From: Sphingomonas ginsenosidimutans
GTDB lineage: Bacteria > Pseudomonadota > Alphaproteobacteria > Sphingomonadales > Sphingomonadaceae
Reading direction: 5' to 3'
Length of the DNA: 64,000 nt
Assembly (NCBI RefSeq): GCF_002374835.1
Contig: NZ_NWVD01000006.1
Location: 1 to 64,000 of the forward strand
Shown in pieces: positions 32,101 to 38,186 of the stretch. The translations under genes were made by a program, and so were the position numbers. The stretch's first letter is position 1. The number at the start of each line of letters is the position of its first letter. The notes under the pieces were generated by a model. The model had not been told where the DNA came from. It saw only the letters and a list, made by a program, of their open reading frames with translations, and made no database searches.

Positions 32101-35100
32101 CGGGACGGGCGGAAGCGACCGGATCGAATTCATCCATAACGGCAATGGCGTCGCGCTCGACAAGGTCGTCTTCGCGGAAGCAGGCGGCAACGACACGCTG
32201 TCCGGCGGGGTCGGTGACGACACGATCGACGGCGGTTTCGGCAACGACGAGATCGACGGGGGCGACGGCAACGACATGGTCGTTGGCGGAACCGGTGCGG
32301 ACAGGCTGGACGGCGGTGGCGGCGACGACATCATCAGCGGCGACACCAACGCCTTCGGCTCGACCGGGTTGGACACGTTCGATTCCAATCCGTCCGGCTG
32401 GCAGGGGCTAAGCGCGGCCACACCGCCGTTCACGACCCTTTCGAACGGCGCGACCGTGCTCGGTCCGATCCCAGGATCGGGCAGCAGCATCAATTTCTCG
32501 CAGCAGATCAGCAAAAGCTACGATCTGGTCGATCCGGTCGCGGCCACGACGACCGTCAGCTTCGACCTCTACCTGCTCGATTCATTCGATGCGAACGAAG
32601 GCGTCCACGTCTACGTCAATGGCGTCGTCGCCATGACGTTGATCGCGGCACGCTCCTACAGCGGCGTTTCTTCGCTGAACGACATCGTCATCACGCCCGC
32701 GAGCGGCACGACCTATACCGCCAGCCTGGCACAGGGCGTCTATGCGGCCACGTGGAGCGGGGTGGACAGCAAGCTGACGCTGACCATGACGGTGCCCACA
32801 CCGGCCGATGGCGTGCTGACGCTCGGCTTCGGATCGAACCTGAACGAATCGGTCGCCAACGAAAGCTATGCGATCGACAATGTGAACGTGCCGGGGCGCG
32901 AGACCGATGTCGGTGCGCCGGGCGGTAACGACATCATCCGGGGCGGCGCGGGCAACGACCAGATCGACGGCGGCGCCGGTAGCGACACCGCGATCCTTGC
33001 GGGCAATCGCAGCGCCTATACCGTCAGCTACGACGGGCAGTCGCGAACCTATACGATCGACGGGCCGGACGGGCACGATACCGTCCGCAACGTCGAGAAG
33101 TTCCAGTTCGACGACGGCACGCTGACCGCGGCCCGGCTGATGACCGGGATGACCATCCAGCCGGCGGGTACAATCGCGGAGAACAGCGCCGGCGGCAGCA
33201 TCGCCGCGACGCTGGCGCTGGCCGATGGCGGTGCGGCGACCTATGCCATCACCGGGGGCGCGCACGCATCGTTGTTCGCGATCTCCGGTGATCAGCTCCT
33301 GCTCGCGAACGGGACGGCGCTGGACTACGAAGCGGGTGCGACGCGCACGGTGCAGGTCACCGCGACGGCCGCTGATGGCTCGACCCATATCCAGACGATC
33401 ACCGTCAACGTCACCAACGTCAACGAAGCCCCGGCGATCACCTCCGCGGCGTCGCTGGCGCGGGGTGAGAACGGTACCGCGATCGGCACACTGACCGCCG
33501 TCGATCCCGATGCGGGCACGACGCTGTCCTGGTCGATCGCGGGCGGCGCGGATGCGACGAAGTTCGTCATCGGCGCGAACGGCGCGCTGTCGTTCGCGAC
33601 CGCGCCCGATTACGAACACCCCACCGATGCCGGTGGCGACAATGTCTACAACGTCACCGTGCAGGTGTCGGACGGCACCAATGTGACGACACAGAACCTG
33701 GCCGTCGCGGTGTCGAACGTCAACGAAGCGCCGACGCTGGCGCTGACGGGGGCGGGCACCATCGACGAAAATGCGGTCGCGGCAACCGTCGCCACCTTCG
33801 CGGCGGGCGATCCGGATGGCGGCGACACGCTGACCTATACGCTGGGCGGGGCCGATGCGGCGCTGTTTGTCGTCGATGGCGGCACGGTGCGCCTGCGCGA
33901 CGGCGTCAGCCTTGACTATGAACAGGCTGCTACGCGCAACGTCACGCTGACGGTCACCGATGCGCAGGGCCTGTCGCAGACGCGTGCGCTGACGGTCAAC
34001 GTCGCCAATGTGGACGAAGCACCGGCCTTCACCTCACCGGCGAGCCTGTCGGTGGGGGAAAACGGCACCGCCGTCGTCACCGTTCGCGCGGCCGACCCGG
34101 ACGCCGGCGCGACCGTCAGCTATTCGGTTTCCGGCGCGGATGCGTCGCTGTTCACGATCGACAGCGCCACCGGCGTGCTTCGCTTTGCCGCGGCACCCAA
34201 TTTCGAGGCGCCGGGCGATAACGGCGGCGACAACGTCTACAATCTGGTGGTCAGCGCCAGTGACGGGACGAACACCGTCAACCAGGCGATGGCGGTGACG
34301 GTGACCAACGTCAACGAAGCGCCGGTGCTGGCGGTCGCGTCGTCCTATACGCTGGCGGAAAACGGCACCGCGGTCGGCACCGCCACCGCGAGCGACGTGG
34401 ATGCGGGCGCGACGCTGACCTATTCGATCGCGGGCGCGGATGCGTCGCTGTTCACCATCGACAGCGCGACCGGCGCGATCGCGTTCCGCAACGCGCCGGA
34501 TTATGATGCGCCGGCGGATCAGGGGCAGGATAACGTCTACGACCTGACCGTCTCGGTCAGCGACGGCGCGATCACCACGTCGCGTGCGACCAGCGTGACG
34601 GTGACCAACGTCGACGAGGCGCCGGTGTTCGCCTCCCCTGCGGCGGTGTCGGTAGCGGAGAATGGTGCGGGCGTCGTCACCGTGCGCGCCAGCGATCAGG
34701 ACGCCGGCACGACGCTGAGCTATTCGATCTCGGGCACCGATGCTTCGCTGTTCACGATCGACAGCGCCACCGGCGTGCTGCGCTTCGTCGCGGCGCCGGA
34801 TTTCGAGGGGCCGGGCGATAACGGCGCGGACAACGTCTACGATCTGGTCGTCAGCGCCAGCGACGGCACCAATACCGTTACCCAGGCGATGGCGGTGACC
34901 GTCACCAACGTCAACGAAGCGCCGGTGCTGGCGCTGTCGGGTGTCGGCACGATCATGGAGAATGCCGTCGCCGCGACGGTCGCGAACTTCACGGCGAGCG
35001 ATGTTGATGCCGGCGACACGCTGACCTACACGCTGGGCGGGGCCGATGCAGCGCTGTTCGTGGTCGACGGCAACAGCGTGCGGCTAAAGAACGGGGTGAG

Positions 35101-38100
35101 CCTGGACTATGAAGCCGCGCAGACCCGTGCGCTGACGCTGACCGTGACCGATGCGCACGGCGCATCGCAGACGCAGGCGCTGACGATCAACGTCGGCAAC
35201 GTCAACGAAGCGCCGACGATCGCGACCGCCGCGGCGCTTTCGCGCGCGGAGAACGGTACGGCGGTGGCGACGCTGTCCGCGAGCGATCCGGATGCAGGGA
35301 CCACGCTGACCTGGTCGATCAGCGGCGGGGCGGACGCGGCGCGGTTTGCCGTCGATCCCGCCACCGGCGTGCTCACCTTCGTGTCGGCGCCGGACCATGA
35401 AGCGCCCGCCGACGCCGACGGCAACAATGCCTATCAGGTGACGGTGACCGTCAGCGACGGGACCAACAGCGTCGACAAGGCGCTGACCGTGACCGTCGGC
35501 AACGTCAACGAGTCGGCGGTGTTCACGTCCGCCACCACCGCGACGGTGGTCGAGGGTGCGACGGCGGTGCTGACCGCGGCGGCGACCGATCCGGAGGGGC
35601 AGACGCTGCAATATGGCGTGTCGGGCACCGATGCGGCGCTGTTCACGATCGACAGCGCGACCGGCGCATTGCGTTTCGTCACCGCCCCCAGCTACGACAA
35701 TCCGTCAGACCAGGGGCACGACAACCGCTACAATGTCGTCGTCACGGCCAGCGATGGCACGAACACCACGCAGCAGGCGGTGACGATCGACGTTACGCGC
35801 GACCAGCGACCGCCCGCGATCACCTCCGCCGCGACGGCGACGATCAACGAAAACAGCAATGCGGTGATGACCGCGACGGCGAGCGACCCGAACAGCGGCG
35901 ATACGGTCAGCTGGTCAATCGCGGGCGGCGCGGATGCCGCGCGCTTCGCGATCGATGCAAACACCGGCGCGTTGTCGTTCGTGTCCGCCCCCGACCGCGA
36001 GGCGCCGGCCGATAGCGGGGCGAACAACGTCTATGACGTGATCCTGCGGGCCACCGACCAGACCGGCCTGTCGTCGGACAAGGCGGTCGCCGTGACCGTC
36101 GCCGACGTCGACGAGGCGGCGGCCTTCCAGGGTGGCAGCGCGCTGACCGTCGCGGAAAACAGCCAGGCGGTGGCCACCATCTCCGCGCTGGACCCCGAAC
36201 GGGCGGCGGTGACCTATTCGATCACCGGCGGTGCGGATGCGAACCGCTTCGCGATCGACAGCAACACCGGCGCGCTGTCGCTGGTCGCGGCGCAGGATTA
36301 CGAGACGGTCGGCGCGGGCAATTTCCAGGTGACGATCGGCGCGTCCGACGGCACGCAGACCGCGACCCGGGCCTTCACCGTCACCGTCACCAACGTGAAC
36401 GAGGCGCCGGTGCTGGCGCCGACCGCCAACGTCGCGATTGACGAAAATCAGACCGCGGTCACGACGATCGCGGCGACCGATCCCGATGCGGGTCAGACGC
36501 TGGTCTATGCCATCGCGGGCGGCGCGGACGGCGGCCGCTTCACGATCGATGCCGCGACCGGGCAACTGGCGTTCCGCGCCGCGCCCGATTACGAATCGGG
36601 GCAGACCAGCTACCAGGTGCAGGTGCTGGCATCGGACGGGTCGCTGGCGACCACGCAGATGGTGACCGTGACCGTCCGCAACGTTGACGAGGCGCCGCGC
36701 ATCACCGCGCCGTCCGCCGTGACCGTGGCGGAAAACGGCGCCACCGTGATGACCGTCACCGCCAGTGACCCGGAAGGGGCGGCGCTGACCTATTCGATCA
36801 CCGGCGGCGCGGATGCGAACCGCTTCGCGATCTCTGCAGCGGGCGTCCTGTCGTTCGTCAGCGCGCCCGATTACGAAAGCGGGAACCGCACCAACCAGGT
36901 GCAGGTGAGCGTTTCCGACGGCACCAATACCAGCGTCCAGACGATTCAGGTATCGGTCAGCGACGTCAACGAGGCGCCGATCGTCACCACCGCCGCCTTC
37001 TCGATCAACGAAAATGCGACCGCGGCGGGCACGGTGCAGGCCAGCGACCCGGAGGGCGCGACGCTGGTCTATGCCATCGGCGGCGGCACCGATGCGACCT
37101 TGTTCAACATCGATTCGGCGACCGGGGCGCTCAGTTTCCGTGCGGCACCGGATTTCGAGACGCCGGCCGATGCCGGACGCGACAATGTCTACGACCTCAA
37201 CGTGCTGGTGTCCGACGGCACGCTGGTGACGATGCAGGCGACGACGGTCAGCGTGCTGGACGTGGTGGGCGAGGTGCTGACCGGCACCGGCGGCGCTGAC
37301 CGGCTGGTCGGCGGCGCGGGTGCGGACACGTTCTCGGGCATGGCCGGCGACGACATGCTGATCGGGGGCGCGGGCGCCGACACGCTGCACGGTGACTCGG
37401 GGATCGACACGGTCGACTATTCCGGTTCGTCGGCGGCGGTGACCGTCCATCTTGACGGATCGGCCAACAGTGGCGGCGATGCGCAGGGTGATACAATTGA
37501 CGGCGTCGAACAGGTTATCGGCTCGGCGCATGCCGATTCGATCTTCGGCGATGCGCTGGCCAATGCGCTGAGCGGCGGGGGCGGCGACGACGACCTGCAC
37601 GGCGCGGGCGGCAACGACTGGCTGATGGGCGGCCTGGGCGCGGACACGCTGGACGGCGGGGCGGGCGACGATACCGCCAGCTATGCCGATGCGACCGCCG
37701 GCATATCGCTTGACCTGTCGAGCGCCACCGGATCGGGCACCGGCGGCGAGGCGAACGGCGATACGCTGACCGGGGTCGAACATGTGCTGGGCAGTGCGTT
37801 CGACGACCAGATCCTGCTGAACGTCGACGCCGGGATCAGCTTCGACGGGTTGGGCGGGCATGACACGGTGACGCTGACCGATGTCGGCCGGACGATCACC
37901 GCCAGCGACCTGTCGGGGCTGAGCCATGTCGAGGAGATCTCGTTCACCGGCAACAACGTCCAGGCGAACATGACGATCGACGCCGATTTCATTCGCAACA
38001 TGGCGGGTCAGGGCAATGATTCGGTCCTGACCATCACCAAGGATGCGAACGATACGATCAACGTCGCGGCCGGCGCCGAGGTGGTCCACACCGGCAATAC

Positions 38101-38164
38101 CTGGGAATTCTACAGCGATTCCAGCCACACGGTGAAGATCGCGACGCTGGCGATGACCGGCTGA
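17141..38164 (+). CDS. Giant type I-secreted RTX/cadherin adhesin, 7,007 residues
   Basis: An uninterrupted 21-kb frame. Order of parts: N-terminal beta-rich module (about 1-145, with VFADGSRIVIPGMAL, similar to prefix domains of BapA/SiiE-type adhesins); Glu/Gln/Lys-rich helical segment (145-200); Pro/Ser linker; unassigned beta domain (270-450); about 50 RTX-type modules of 79 residues (459-4847) with GGAGDDxLxGGxGADxLDGG calcium sites; LamG domain (4487-4703); two more beta-sandwich regions (4854-5014, 5074-5262); 14 cadherin-like repeats (5337-6707); two RTX modules; and a non-repetitive tail (6891-7007), presumably the secretion signal. No Sec signal and no cysteine was noticed. Probable role: cell-surface adhesion or biofilm. 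ATG 17141 has GGTGGAAG upstream. Confidence 0.92.
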   Translation: MAGNATKSPAGPTGGKTGPVALTTAHAVEGAPGVDPAVTASVGAEIKSLSALKVVQLGPDGHAKLDIPYSPFKAQIVDVDIVLVFADGSRIVIPGMALTSFSGQSVAIDFLDKSFTASDLIGTVGEIKEQSQLFKLNLSSEVADKPAKEAPDEKTKSPEVQPQDATQAQEAEQKQENERHTSDEQSKRLTEKLSDTLASSAPPPSPAPAPSSSTPSDGKNNGSGSGIGLGKLVPTLNFELFNKEGVKTATEGKVNVVTGSTGGTGSSTSVNYTAQSARETITGTGSADRIYADSPAQAPSGTSLRTLHVSAMVPAKGISLLQVLVPSLPEGYAVENAKLTDKGWVITAEQGNIKVVTSYTDANGVLVTYPTSETHFSFDIQLTYALPDAGKAPAANGFQSEFFLPVDLGLSTDGTNYTYAVEVSSRFGIKVVTGDADMKATDPVTGAPIYVLFSNPPGNIIDAGDGDDVVIAGAGADQIEGGGGTDTVSYEMSNVAVTADLKAGAGKGGYAEGDTYTRVENLTGSAFNDTLTGNDGDNVIDGGAGADTIDGGAGSDTVSYAAAFLREKGTPKDPLKGVEVHLDGTVSHGGDAEGDKLTNVEHVIGSDRNDALYGAASADTLDGGKGDDLLVGGGGADVLKGGEGTDTASYAASSAAVTAYLDGTAGTGADAQGDTLSGIENLVGSAFDDTLVGDDQDNVLTGGAGADRIDGGAGIDSATFADSKVGVTVYLDGREGAGGDAQGDTYVRVERLTGSAFDDRLVGDAAANMLTGGAGDDVLEGAGGADVLDGGEGFDIASYAGASAGVRAALDGSAMTGDAAGDRLTAIEGLEGSAFDDTLVGDEGDNRLSGGAGDDVLVGGGGTDRLDGGDGVDVADYSGSRAAVTVRLDGTAGSGGDAQGDMLTRVENLTGSAFDDTLSGDGGANVLSGGAGDDTLVGGGGADVLDGGRGRDAADYSASAAGVTVGLDGQAGRGGDAEGDRLTGIEELRGSTFADVLTGSSGDDTLRGGAGDDLLIGGLGADTLDGGAGFDTADYSDTTAGIQVYLDGRESTGNAAGDHLVAVERVLGGSFDDLLVGDAADNVLAGGAGDDVLAGGGGADTLDGGAGRDVADYGASTAAVTVDLSTGIGRGGDAEGDRLTGIEDLRGSAGDDVLTGDASDNRLSGGAGADMLIGGAGNDTADYATSASGVTVALDGTTGRGGDAQGDTLSGIETLVGSAFDDVLGGDSGANTLSGGAGDDRLSGGGGADRLVGGAGTDIADYAASGTGVDIGLDGGANHGGDAEGDVFDGIEGLSGSAFADRLRGSAGADVLFGQGGDDRIDGSLGADRIDGGTGFDTIDYSASTAAVSVDLTTGAGAGGLAGGDTLVSIEEVTATAFNDQLRGSGADELLSGGAGDDQLAGLGGADTLDGGAGYDTASYAESGAGVQIAMDGSVGAGGDAEGDRLIAIERVVGSAFDDAITGTAAGDMILGGAGADVLSGQGGDDVLEGGSGDDQLLGGAGVDTLRGGEGNDTLAGGADADVLAGGSGLDTADYSASADAVRIDLNDGIGHGGDAEGDTLSGIENLTGSAGNDRLTGDGNANVLTGGAGDDYLTGGAGADTLAGGTGIDTADYSTSGSGVSVDLATGFAQFGDAEGDRLSGIENVIGSAHGDQLRAAVTGSILTGGAGDDMLIAGRGADVIAGGTGIDTASFAGSAAGVTVNLATGLADGGDATGDVLIGVENLAGSSFDDVLSGTEAGSTIDGGAGDDRLAGGAGDDTLIGGTDDDMLDGGAGADNLQGGSGFDTADYHRSTVAVDVNLATGVGRRGDAEGDRLTGIEALTGSAQGDTLTGNAGANTLDGGAGDDMLVGAAGADILRGGDGFDTADYRASGAAVVVNLTTGANAGGDALGDILDGIEQVLGSAFDDVLTAAAGRETLRGGHGNDTLAGGAGADVLDGGDGTDTADYSASLDGVQVDLSVGLAHFGDAEGDTLVEIENVTGSAEDDTLIGDDGDNVLMGGSGDDLLDGAAGDDTLRGGSGDDVLTGGAGADIIQGGDGFDTADYSGSQGGVTVNLTSQRGTGGDADGDMLTAIEAVIGSVHDDVLIGTAGVNALIGGAGDDVIQGGAGGDVLDGGAGNDTLDYATSATAVSVNLATGLAQGGDAQGDLVVRFENLMGSDFDDVLTGDAGANRLRGGAGDDRLAGAAGADVLDGGAGSDTADYAASGAAVTIDLAAGTASGGDANGDTLVSIENAIGSAHDDIIKAAAAGSVIAGGAGDDAIAAGAGADTLDGGQGEDRVDYSASSAGVTVNLATGSGAGGDAAGDRYTAIEDVTGSAFADRLTGDAGGNRLSGGAGDDVIAGGGGGDEIDGGSGFDTLDYGASVQGVTIDFASGTGQGGDAQGDSFTGIEAVIGSGSADRFVGDAHAHVVRAQGGDDTLVAGAGAETFDGGSGSDTVDYSASTAGVTIDLASGTAGGGFAQGDVLSAVEGVIGSDFDDVLTGSASANAIAGGAGNDIVRGGAGADTLDGGAGVDLLDYSTSSSGVTVNLTTGLAAGGDAAGDQISGFEDILGSAQADSLTGDGGSNRLTGGAGGDVLAGLGGADVLDGGAGDDTADYSASGAGVTVDLATGIGAGGDAAGDTLISIEKVIGSAFVDRLSGGAGADTLVAGAGDDVVLGSLGADSLTGGDGVDTVDYSASTPGVRVDLGSGTGVGGFADGDTLREIENAIGTAGDDVLVGNGGANTLTGGAGADMLDGGAGADTLDGGLGDDVLRGGSGADVLRGGAGFDTIDYATSGAGVTIDLQNGTAAGGDASGDVISDIERAVGSAYDDLLQAAAVGSTLEGNAGADTLRGNVGDDMLRGGDGDDLLVGNVGADELDGGSGVDTADYSASAQGVAVNLALGTGIGGDADGDILRGIERVIGSAGNDTLTGDAAVNTLLAGAGDDMLDGGAGADMLDGGAGSDTASYAGSAAGVAVSLTTGTGMGGDAQGDTLTRIEHLVGSALADTLTGDAADNRLTGGAGDDALAGLGGADTLDGGAGSDTVDYSASATGVTLDLATGTATGGDAQGDTLISIENAIGTAFADVIQAAVAGSTMLGGGGDDRLVAGEGADVLDGGTGTDIADYSGSTARVTVNLASGVNSGGYAQGDVLRSIEQVVGSDFNDTLTGDASANILTAGAGDDMLEGGAGADRLDGGAGIDTASYAGATGGVTVSLATGTGTAGDAAGDMLVDIENLTGSAFADRLTGDAGVNVLTGGAGDDVLAGLGGADALDGGTGSNTADYAASTAAVQVNLSTGSLSASQIIGGTIQAGTGLGGDAQGDTLTNIQNLIGSAYGDYLIAGTGGRISGGVGADFIVAGAGADAIDGGADVDVVNYVRSNAGVTVNLTLGTGIGGFAQGDTLASVESIYGSNYADVLTGTAGANNITGANGDDTIEGLSGADTLTGGNGFDTVTYAGSGSGVTVDLTLTTAQTSGGDAAGDVLSGFEKLIGSAYADRLIAATTGSTLVGGAGNDVLVAGAGADVIEGGLDNDAVDYAASTAGVVVNLATGVLSGGYAQGDHLTGIENAIGSAYADQLTGDGGANVLTGGAGDDVLDGGAGADTVDGGAGIDTADYSASIGAVAVNLTTGIGSGGNADGDVLVAIENLTGGVGNDALTGSAAANLLRGGAGDDVLAGLGGADTIDGGSGNNTADYGASGSAVYVDLASFAIATPAGSVTGAMARGGDAEGDVLSNIQNVIGSAYDDILAASSTGGKLSGGAGDDDLVANAGADRFDGGAGTGDVVNYVMSNTAVTVNLTTGLGSGGFAEGDTYVAVEGVYGSTADDLLIGDSGANLIKGNGGNDVIEGKGGADRLEGGAGTDTASYAGSNAGVTVDLALATAQQSAGDASGDILSEFENVLGSALNDTLTGDANANVLTGGAGNDVLQGGGGADTLDGGAGTDTASYAASSDAVTVDLRVTTAQTSTGDASGDLLVEIENLTGSAFGDVLIGDAGDNALAGGDGDDMLDGLEGADTIDGGAGIDTVSYAGSQDAVAVNLTTNVNTGGDAGGDLLSNVENVTGSAFNDVLTGDAAANTLLGGDGDDVLAGMAGADVIDGGAGNNTADYSGSGAGVAVNINASWVGSPPVSTGPALTVNPNSGVGGDAEGDTLTNIRNVIGSAFNDYLYANDTGGRLDAGAGDDYLVAGSGADNLVGGAGSDTVSYGRSNAAVTINLATGAVSGGFAAGDVLTGIENVNGSNLNDVLTGDAYANTIKGSTGNDIIDGGAGNDTLDGGDNNDTISYASATSGIRTIVNYYVTVSNVRTYSVVNTVGAGSDITSNFETVIGSGFSDILKGWASLANFNAGAGNDLIVANFNSGTMDGGSGIDTVTYQETNGWGGVTVDLAVNANSSTKAWGGGSTNDTITNVENVVGSIASDYLAGDSGANALDGGVGNDLLFGAAGNDVLYGGAGDDTLTGGTGADALIGGAGVDTASWAGSGAGVNANLATGVAYGGDAGVQGASAVYGNASLIAGWSFSEGSGATSNAISGAQRVTLNDAGWVADGHGGSALDFTGTSTSMATVGALTFGESFTVVAKVNFDRAAGVNEGIFRFGAGTSSSSAGQIFLSRTSSGALFFEVRDGTTAMTQGVQTAGGLTAAETWYDVAVTYQAGRMIIYLNGELVASADNVATLTNRNYTDNYLGRDYASTRALDGKIDDFAVFSSALTQAEIQQLATQAKGLEGSGLVADTLSGIENLTGSDHADTLTGDAGENRLDGGRGNDTLSGGAGDDVLIGGAGADRLDGGAGTDVASYALSATAVTINLGNGTATGGDAQGDTLTGVENIIGSLGHDVLTGDVADNLLVGGLGNDVIAGGDGGDVIYGDAAGANDLRNLITFGNATNLLVNGGFDAYTGIGRNGTGSPATGNATTGWQTATGQLQIFNGVVLADGTSLNQSVRMSGGITNDIWQNVTTVADANYVIKFDLGNWSATDQGPLQVLFNGTVIDTISSGGTTNSWTSYAYTVTGTGGSDRIEFIHNGNGVALDKVVFAEAGGNDTLSGGVGDDTIDGGFGNDEIDGGDGNDMVVGGTGADRLDGGGGDDIISGDTNAFGSTGLDTFDSNPSGWQGLSAATPPFTTLSNGATVLGPIPGSGSSINFSQQISKSYDLVDPVAATTTVSFDLYLLDSFDANEGVHVYVNGVVAMTLIAARSYSGVSSLNDIVITPASGTTYTASLAQGVYAATWSGVDSKLTLTMTVPTPADGVLTLGFGSNLNESVANESYAIDNVNVPGRETDVGAPGGNDIIRGGAGNDQIDGGAGSDTAILAGNRSAYTVSYDGQSRTYTIDGPDGHDTVRNVEKFQFDDGTLTAARLMTGMTIQPAGTIAENSAGGSIAATLALADGGAATYAITGGAHASLFAISGDQLLLANGTALDYEAGATRTVQVTATAADGSTHIQTITVNVTNVNEAPAITSAASLARGENGTAIGTLTAVDPDAGTTLSWSIAGGADATKFVIGANGALSFATAPDYEHPTDAGGDNVYNVTVQVSDGTNVTTQNLAVAVSNVNEAPTLALTGAGTIDENAVAATVATFAAGDPDGGDTLTYTLGGADAALFVVDGGTVRLRDGVSLDYEQAATRNVTLTVTDAQGLSQTRALTVNVANVDEAPAFTSPASLSVGENGTAVVTVRAADPDAGATVSYSVSGADASLFTIDSATGVLRFAAAPNFEAPGDNGGDNVYNLVVSASDGTNTVNQAMAVTVTNVNEAPVLAVASSYTLAENGTAVGTATASDVDAGATLTYSIAGADASLFTIDSATGAIAFRNAPDYDAPADQGQDNVYDLTVSVSDGAITTSRATSVTVTNVDEAPVFASPAAVSVAENGAGVVTVRASDQDAGTTLSYSISGTDASLFTIDSATGVLRFVAAPDFEGPGDNGADNVYDLVVSASDGTNTVTQAMAVTVTNVNEAPVLALSGVGTIMENAVAATVANFTASDVDAGDTLTYTLGGADAALFVVDGNSVRLKNGVSLDYEAAQTRALTLTVTDAHGASQTQALTINVGNVNEAPTIATAAALSRAENGTAVATLSASDPDAGTTLTWSISGGADAARFAVDPATGVLTFVSAPDHEAPADADGNNAYQVTVTVSDGTNSVDKALTVTVGNVNESAVFTSATTATVVEGATAVLTAAATDPEGQTLQYGVSGTDAALFTIDSATGALRFVTAPSYDNPSDQGHDNRYNVVVTASDGTNTTQQAVTIDVTRDQRPPAITSAATATINENSNAVMTATASDPNSGDTVSWSIAGGADAARFAIDANTGALSFVSAPDREAPADSGANNVYDVILRATDQTGLSSDKAVAVTVADVDEAAAFQGGSALTVAENSQAVATISALDPERAAVTYSITGGADANRFAIDSNTGALSLVAAQDYETVGAGNFQVTIGASDGTQTATRAFTVTVTNVNEAPVLAPTANVAIDENQTAVTTIAATDPDAGQTLVYAIAGGADGGRFTIDAATGQLAFRAAPDYESGQTSYQVQVLASDGSLATTQMVTVTVRNVDEAPRITAPSAVTVAENGATVMTVTASDPEGAALTYSITGGADANRFAISAAGVLSFVSAPDYESGNRTNQVQVSVSDGTNTSVQTIQVSVSDVNEAPIVTTAAFSINENATAAGTVQASDPEGATLVYAIGGGTDATLFNIDSATGALSFRAAPDFETPADAGRDNVYDLNVLVSDGTLVTMQATTVSVLDVVGEVLTGTGGADRLVGGAGADTFSGMAGDDMLIGGAGADTLHGDSGIDTVDYSGSSAAVTVHLDGSANSGGDAQGDTIDGVEQVIGSAHADSIFGDALANALSGGGGDDDLHGAGGNDWLMGGLGADTLDGGAGDDTASYADATAGISLDLSSATGSGTGGEANGDTLTGVEHVLGSAFDDQILLNVDAGISFDGLGGHDTVTLTDVGRTITASDLSGLSHVEEISFTGNNVQANMTIDADFIRNMAGQGNDSVLTITKDANDTINVAAGAEVVHTGNTWEFYSDSSHTVKIATLAMTG
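18515..31680 (+). repeat. Tandem array of about 50 RTX-type modules of 79 residues (237 bases)
   Basis: By eye, about 50 successive modules share a pattern: GGDAxGDxLxxIENLxGSAxxDxLTGD, then GGAGDDVLxGGxGADxLDGG, then DTADYSASxxxVTVxLxTG. The usual spacing is 237 bases (for example 24694 to 24931 and 25987 to 26224). A few modules are longer or shorter, and some carry an extra GG-D run. The nonapeptides bind calcium and fold into beta-rolls outside the cell. Neighbouring modules differ in sequence but keep phase, consistent with repeated duplication and divergence. Confidence 0.9.
30600..31250 (+). other. LamG/concanavalin-A-like domain embedded in the RTX array
   Basis: Residues about 4487-4703 of the adhesin break the repeat. 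They contain LIAGWSFSEGSG, TSMATVGALTFGESFTVVAK, WYDVAVTYQAGRMIIYLNGE and KIDDFAVFSSALTQAEIQQL, the standard course of a LamG_3-type jelly roll. The domain sits inside one repeat module, between its GGDA part and its DTLSGIENLTGS part. Such domains bind carbohydrates or proteins and may be the ligand-binding site of the adhesin. Confidence 0.8.
31690..32930 (+). other. Two further beta-sandwich insertions in the adhesin
   Basis: Residues about 4854-5014 (NLLVNGGFDAYTGIG, IKFDLGNWSATDQGPLQVLF, NGNGVALDKVVF) look like a galactose-binding-like or DUF642-like sandwich. Residues about 5074-5262 (TVSFDLYLLDSFDANEGVHV to YAIDNVNVPG) look like a second one. A short RTX piece separates them. Both end in the ALDKV/AIDNV type strand common in such folds. 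The assignment to sandwich folds is from sequence pattern only. Confidence 0.55.
33150..37265 (+). repeat. Block of 14 cadherin-like repeats in the adhesin
   Basis: Fourteen repeats of about 98 residues each, counted by the calcium-linker motif NVNEAP/NVDEAP (or variants VNESA, DQRPP, VDEAA) and by the A-strand motif VAENGTAV. The DPDAGxTLxYSI and DSATGVLRF motifs recur in each unit. They are expected to form a rigid calcium-stabilised stalk. This block sits near the C-terminus, so it leaves the cell early during type I secretion and would lie distal to the cell. Confidence 0.88.
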
Positions 38165-38186
38165 TCCCCGCCGGCCATCGTAGCGG

